Source of the DNA: Tulasnella sp. 424
Taxonomy: Eukaryota; Basidiomycota; Agaricomycetes; Cantharellales; Tulasnellaceae
Direction: 5' to 3'
NCBI GenBank assembly: GCA_019633425.1
Contig: WSUB01000411.1
Span: forward strand, 1 to 12,191
Length of the DNA stretch: 12,191 nt
A model generated the notes under the pieces. It ran no database searches, had not been told where the DNA came from, and was given only the letters and a program-made list of their open reading frames with translations. Shown here one piece after another: positions 8,277-12,191 of this stretch; position 1 is the first letter of the stretch; each line of letters starts with the position of its first letter. A program made the translations under genes and the position numbers.

Positions 8277-9551
8277 ACCGATCACCGTTCTAGTCTCAGT
8301 ATCCCAGAGTCGAACTGTCCAGTCACCGGATCCGGATGCCAGAACCTTGCCATCGGGCAAGAAGCGGACTGAGGAAACCCAGTTACTGTGACCTGTGAGT
8401 GGTTTACCAATTGCCGTTCTGGTCTGAGTATCCCAGAGTCGGATTGTGCCGCCCTTGGATCCGGATGCCAAAACATTGCCATCAGGCGAGAGGCAGACGG
8501 ACATAACGCTGCTACTGTGTCCCATGACTGGTTCACCAATCGCCGTTCCGGTCTGAGTATCCCAGAATTGAATTGTCTCGTCATCGGATCCGGAAGCTAG
8601 GAACTTGCCATCGGGTGAGAGGCAGACGGAGGAAATGGAGCTCCTGTGACCTGCCATTGGTTTGCCAATCCTTGTTCCGGTCTGAGTAGTATCCCAGAGT
8701 CGAATTGTGTGGTCTTCGGATTTGGATGCCAGAACCTTCCCATTGGGCGAGAAGCAGGCGGAGTAAACATCGTCGCTGTGACCTGTGAGCGGTTCACCAA
8801 TCACCGTTCTAGTCTGAGTATCCCAGAGTTGGATTGTGCTGTCCCAGGATCCGGATGCCAGTACCTTGCCATCGGACGAGAAACAGACGGAGTAAACATT
8901 GCCGCTGTGACCCGCGAGTGGTTTACCGATTGCCGTTCTGGTCCGAGGATCCCAGAGTTGAATTGTCTGGTCATCGGATCCGGATGCCAGAACCTTGCCA
9001 TCGGGCGAGAAGCAGACGGAGTTAATTTCCCCACTATGACCTGTGAGTGGTTGTCCGATCACCATTCCAGTCTGAGTATCCCAGAGGCGAATTATCTTAT
9101 CTTTGGATCCGGATGCCAGAACCTTGCTGTTGGGCGAGAAGCAGACGGACCGAATCAAGTCGCTGTGACCCATGAGTGGTTCACATATCACCGTGCCAGT
9201 CTGAGTATCCCAGAGTCGAATTGTCTCATCATTGGATCCGGATGCCAGAACCTTGCCATCCGGTGAGAAGCAGACGGAGTTAACGTTGTCGCTGTGACCT
9301 ATGAGTGGTTCACCGATCGCGTTTCCTGTCTGACGATTCCAGAGTCGAATTGTGTTGTCATAGGATCCGGATGCCAAGACCTTGCCACTGGGGGAGAAGC
9401 AGACGGACCGAACCGTGTCTCCGTGACCTGTGAGTGGTTCACTGATCACCGTTCCGGTCTGAGTATCCCAGAGTCGAATTGTGTGGTCATCGGATCCGGA
9501 TGTGAGAATCCTCCCATCCGGCGAGAACGCAACTGTTCTCGCCGGTTCACC
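8277..9551 (-). repeat. WD40 repeat array, units 1-10, about 129 bp each
   Basis: Ten consecutive coding units of 43 residues (one of 44) on the pattern [41 protein letters not shown]. The units are also highly alike at nucleotide level, which points to ongoing exchange or recent amplification. Differences gather at the residue before SVCF, the two positions around the D in GSxDxT, and the residues after GHS. Units 11-12 lie across the LTR at 6500-6849. The array makes long open frames on the opposite strand, which are by-products. Confidence 0.92.
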
Positions 9552-9794
9552 GATGGAACGAACCCAGATATTTGATGACCACGTTGAAGCCGTGAGACCC
9601 TTTATAGTTTGAACCTTCACAAGTTTACGGTACAGCCTCCATAATTCTGTCTCTACTGGACAATGAGGAAGCGCCGACACGTAAATATGGAGCGGTCCGA
9701 ATTGAATCGGCTCCGAAAACGTGGTGATGAACCGTTGGACGTCGTTCCATAGCGTAGCGAGGGAATTGGATTCGACTGATTCATTGGGGCAGTG

Positions 9795-9856
9795 CTATGA
9801 ACGTCGATTCAGTTCACTCGGCCATCTCGGAGTTTGAATCTCAGTCCCCAACTTAC
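9795..9856 (-). other. Intron 3 of the NACHT-WD40 gene
   Basis: A 62-nt phase-0 intron with donor GTAAGT and acceptor TTCATAG. It joins KRVCEWLG to HCPNESVESNSLATLWND, giving one continuous reading frame from NACHT to WD40. Confidence 0.85.
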
Positions 9857-11445
9857 CCCCAGCCACTCACACACCCGCTTTGCCATCGTAATCACGTCCT
9901 TAGTAGCGCCGGCCAAGCTCATGACTTCGAGCCAGTACATGAGTTTCTCCTTACTGAACATTTCAAAATCGGCAAGGTTTACAGAGGGAGCATTCCTGCC
10001 TTGGAGTGGCCACTGGACTCCTTCCGTCAGATGTATTCCCCAGGATCGGCAGCAATACAGAAGGGCTCGGGGTATATTTTTCTCTGCAACGTCCCAAATC
10101 TCCGAGGCCGGTTTCGAAAGGTCGGACAGGTTGCAAATGTTCTCCCTTAGGTCCCGTATCATAGAGTCAAGGCACTGGCCTGCCAATTGCCCATCGTGAT
10201 GAATGACGTTAATGTAGTAAGTCGGTTGCTTGCACCGATGCTCGCTAACTAGGAGATCGCGAACGGAAGTGTGCATGAGGCGTATTGGTTCAGCCGATGA
10301 TGTGGGGATGAACAGGAGGGAATTGAGGTCGGCAAGAATGTCTTTGCGGAGGAAGAGCATGATGCCTGCCCGATCCGTCCCGCCAAAGATCTTGTCATTA
10401 CCGTAGAGGCCAGCAATGGCGTCGAGGGAGACCGGATACGGCGCCACTGCAAGCGTGCCGAGCACTCGGCGTAGAAGGTCCCCCCTACCCGCATCTAACT
10501 TGACGGTATCAAATGCTTTCAAGAGAATTTGGTGGTACAGCTCGTCAAGCCCGCCCCACACCGAAGGTTGTTCTAACAATCCCCGCAATCGATCGACGGG
10601 TGACCCATCGCCCACATACGTGATTACGGTGCGGGCCCACTGAAATAGACCTTGCGACATCTCCACAAGCCGGTTAACATCTTCAGATGACGGCCAAGCT
10701 TGCGGAACATCCGAGTCAGCGTCTCGGATTTGCTTGCAAGCCTGTTGGATGAATCGCTCCAGGTCGCTCAAGACATCAGGAGCCGTATCGAGGTCCTCTG
10801 AGCGCCATTTCCGCGGTTCAAGAGCTCGAAGCAATTGTGCTTCTGGACGAGTTGTGAGTAGGAATTTGATGTTGGCGGGGAACGATGCAGAATGGTCATG
10901 AATGAGACGGATGAAGGCAACGGCGTCCTTTGGGTTATCGCACTCGTCGAGGGCATCAACGACAATGAGGATGGGGTGGGTTTGATTATGGAGCTTCGCT
11001 AGTGATGCGACGAAGAGCGTCTTGAACTGCTCATCAAGTCGTTTATCCGCGATATCTTCTTTCTCTTGTACACCGTCGAGTACCGCATTTCTGACTTCTG
11101 GAACCAAACTGCTTGCCAGTTGCCTCGCAAGAGCGCAGACAACACGCGTGATACGCGTGTTTTGTCCACGGCGAAAGTGGAAGACCGCACAGGAGGCTCG
11201 GCATTTCCAGTTCTCGACCACCATTGAAGCAATCGTTGACTTCCCTCGGCCAGCCATCCCCCGGAGCCACAGCACCCGGTCGGGAGCAGACGAATTCCTA
11301 ATCCAATCATCGATCTGCCTCAATATCTCCACTCTAGTTCCTGGACAGCAAGTGACGTCTTGGACCGCGTTTCCTTGTTCTCCGTAATTTCCATCACTAA
11401 GGCATTTAAGCAGGCAACGTCGCTCCTTTTGGGCTTCGACGCTTT

Positions 11446-11496
11446 CTGAAACAGAACGTCAGAGAAGCACGATGACGTGTGATAGAAGGAACTGAC
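11446..11496 (-). other. Intron 2 of the NACHT-WD40 gene
   Basis: A 51-nt intron with donor GTCAGT, branch-like CTCTGACG and acceptor GTTTCAG. It splits a lysine codon (A+AA) and joins HSIVVELK to SVEAQKERRCLLKCL. Confidence 0.75.
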
Positions 11497-11539
11497 TGAG
11501 TTCGACTACAATGCTGTGAGTGTTGAGGCCCACGAGGAG

Positions 11540-11596
11540 CTGGTGCAAGGCAGTTTAGTCGACAGCCACACCAAGATAGTACGGTGCTGTACTGAC
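11540..11596 (-). other. Intron 1 (in the window) of the NACHT-WD40 gene
   Basis: A 57-nt phase-0 intron with donor GTCAGT, branch-like CGACTAAAC and acceptor GCACCAG. It joins TIQTAMEEIQ to LLVGLNTHSIVVEL, the usual order in this protein family. Confidence 0.75.
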
Positions 11597-11698
11597 TTGA
11601 ATTTCCTCCATTGCAGTCTGGATCGTACCCTGGTGACCCTTCAATGATTCTCCATGGTCCCGAGCGTGGAACGCCTTGTTGAAGCGACCCCGGGACTT

Positions 11699-12191
11699 TG
11701 TTAGGGAACCGTGGGATCCGCGTCTACGCGGACGCCCACCCACGAATGTACCATAAAATAAACCTTCCTACTCATTTTCCGTACTATATTTAATATCATT
11801 TCTTACGCCTTTGTCTATACGTACGATTTCCGCGAAAGTCCGAAGCCAAAAGGCGTCTAAATAAAGAATTTCCCTTTCCGGCCCGTTTATTTGCGAAACC
11901 GGAACCGACGCTGAATTCTTCTCTTTCTCCTCGTCGAATTCGTCGAACTAAGCTTCGTAAGTTCAACGAAACACTTTGGGCGACTCACTGATCGCTTTGC
12001 AACGTGCCGCAGCACGAGCCAACGGGCTCGGGGCCGCTCAATTACCTGAACGGGCAATTAAGCGCCCAAGCGCACCCGCAGTCCGTCGGCGCGTTGCCCG
12101 AGTCTTCCCCTTCGAACCGAAGACTCGAGCGATGAGTAGAATAGCGTAGAATATTGTAGAATAATCTAGAATGTTCTTACCTTGTAAATAA
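11699..12191 (+). mobile_element. Second LTR of the same family, left end only
   Basis: It starts TGTTAGGGAACCGTGGGATCC exactly as the solo LTR at 6850 does and is alignable with it to the end of the window at about 80% by eye, with small insertions and deletions. The base composition and hairpins at 12003-12016 and 12099-12127 are shared. It interrupts the 5' part of the NACHT-WD40 gene, after the codon for the K of KSRGRF on the coding strand. The flank to its left is GACTT (11694-11698). Whether it is a solo LTR or the left LTR of a full element cannot be seen, because the window ends. Confidence 0.85.

Larger units (their letters stand above)
8256..11698 (-). pseudogene. NACHT-WD40 NLR-like gene, main part (end of N-terminal region, NACHT, WD40 units 1-10), cut at both ends by LTRs
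   Basis: Fungal NACHT-WD40 proteins are NLR-like STAND ATPases of non-self recognition: the WD40 part senses ligand and NACHT drives assembly. Exons on the minus strand: 11698-11597, 11539-11497, 11445-9857 and 9794 to the LTR; the introns are 57, 51 and 62 nt. Numbering from the LTR2 junction, residues 1-50 end the N-terminal region (RGRFNKAFHARDHGESLKG), PGTRVEILRQIDDW leads into NACHT, Walker A is GMAGRGKS (about 111-118), Walker B is ILIVVDALDEC (about 207-217), then FLLTTRPE and the LMHTSVRDLL motif. After the third intron come ITTFSEPIQFGPLHIYVSAL and ten WD40 units. About 1240 residues are encoded in the window counting the 3' fragment. The N-terminus lies beyond LTR2. Apart from the two insertions no stop or frameshift is seen. 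As it stands, translation runs a few codons into the solo LTR and stops at 8256. Confidence 0.92.

Noticed and set aside
8277..9551. Regular approximately 129-bp repeats considered as a CRISPR-like or satellite array
   Set aside because: The period equals one WD40 unit of 43 codons and the frame is open throughout; there is no repeat-spacer arrangement.
8388..9575. Long open frames on the + strand, including one of 206 codons at 8646-9266
   Set aside because: They are the antisense of the WD40 array; the repeated unit has few antisense stops, so open frames recur every unit. The minus-strand reading has clear WD40 motifs.
6850..12191. The two LTRs considered as the ends of one element containing the NLR
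   Set aside because: The left copy has its own duplication on both sides and is about 20% different from the right copy, and the sequence between them is the NLR gene, not retrotransposon genes.

Overview
The window looks like filamentous fungal DNA, most likely a basidiomycete of the class Agaricomycetes. The evidence is short spliceosomal introns (51-63 nt) with GT donors and AG acceptors, a NACHT-WD40 protein of the fungal NLR/STAND type, a Cap59/CMT1-type (GT69) glycosyltransferase of basidiomycete flavour, and LTR-retrotransposon debris. I cannot name the species. No prokaryotic features, RNA genes or CRISPR arrays are visible.

Layout. Bases 1-2030 hold no intact gene. The best coding trace there is an open stretch at 1061-1471 (+), interrupted by one TAA, which reads like a leucine-rich/F-box-type fragment but is unproven. 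Bases 2463-4694 (+) carry a decayed GT69 glycosyltransferase gene. Its reading is clear piece by piece, with at least four in-frame stops, many frameshifts and several still recognisable introns. A diverged direct repeat with a 31-bp identical core lies just upstream (2044-2074) and just downstream (4878-4908) of it. Bases 5050-6378 show nothing I recognise.

The right half (6379-11698, minus strand) is one large NACHT-WD40 gene read right to left: end of the N-terminal region, NACHT ATPase, helical linker, then 12 WD40 units of about 43 residues. LTR-family sequence cuts it twice. One copy (6850-8271) is a complete solo LTR inside WD40 unit 10/11, with TG...CA ends and a perfect 5-bp target duplication (GGTTC). 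Removing the LTR and one duplication copy rejoins the last exon exactly in frame (1989 nt, 663 codons including stop). A second LTR of the same family begins at 11699, inside the 5' part of the gene, and runs off the window. The gene is therefore probably a recent pseudogene: apart from the insertions its frame is intact, whereas the glycosyltransferase next door is old debris.

How the parts relate. NLR-like proteins of this architecture sense ligands with WD40 repeats and signal through NACHT oligomerisation in fungal non-self recognition. The WD40 units are nearly identical to each other with variation at a few positions, the pattern expected of fast-evolving recognition repeats. The LTRs share conserved hairpins, one with a compensatory base-pair change between copies. 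I see no evidence for a new multi-gene system. The main interest is a high-identity recognition-repeat NLR hit twice by one LTR family, and the LTR's conserved RNA-like structure.
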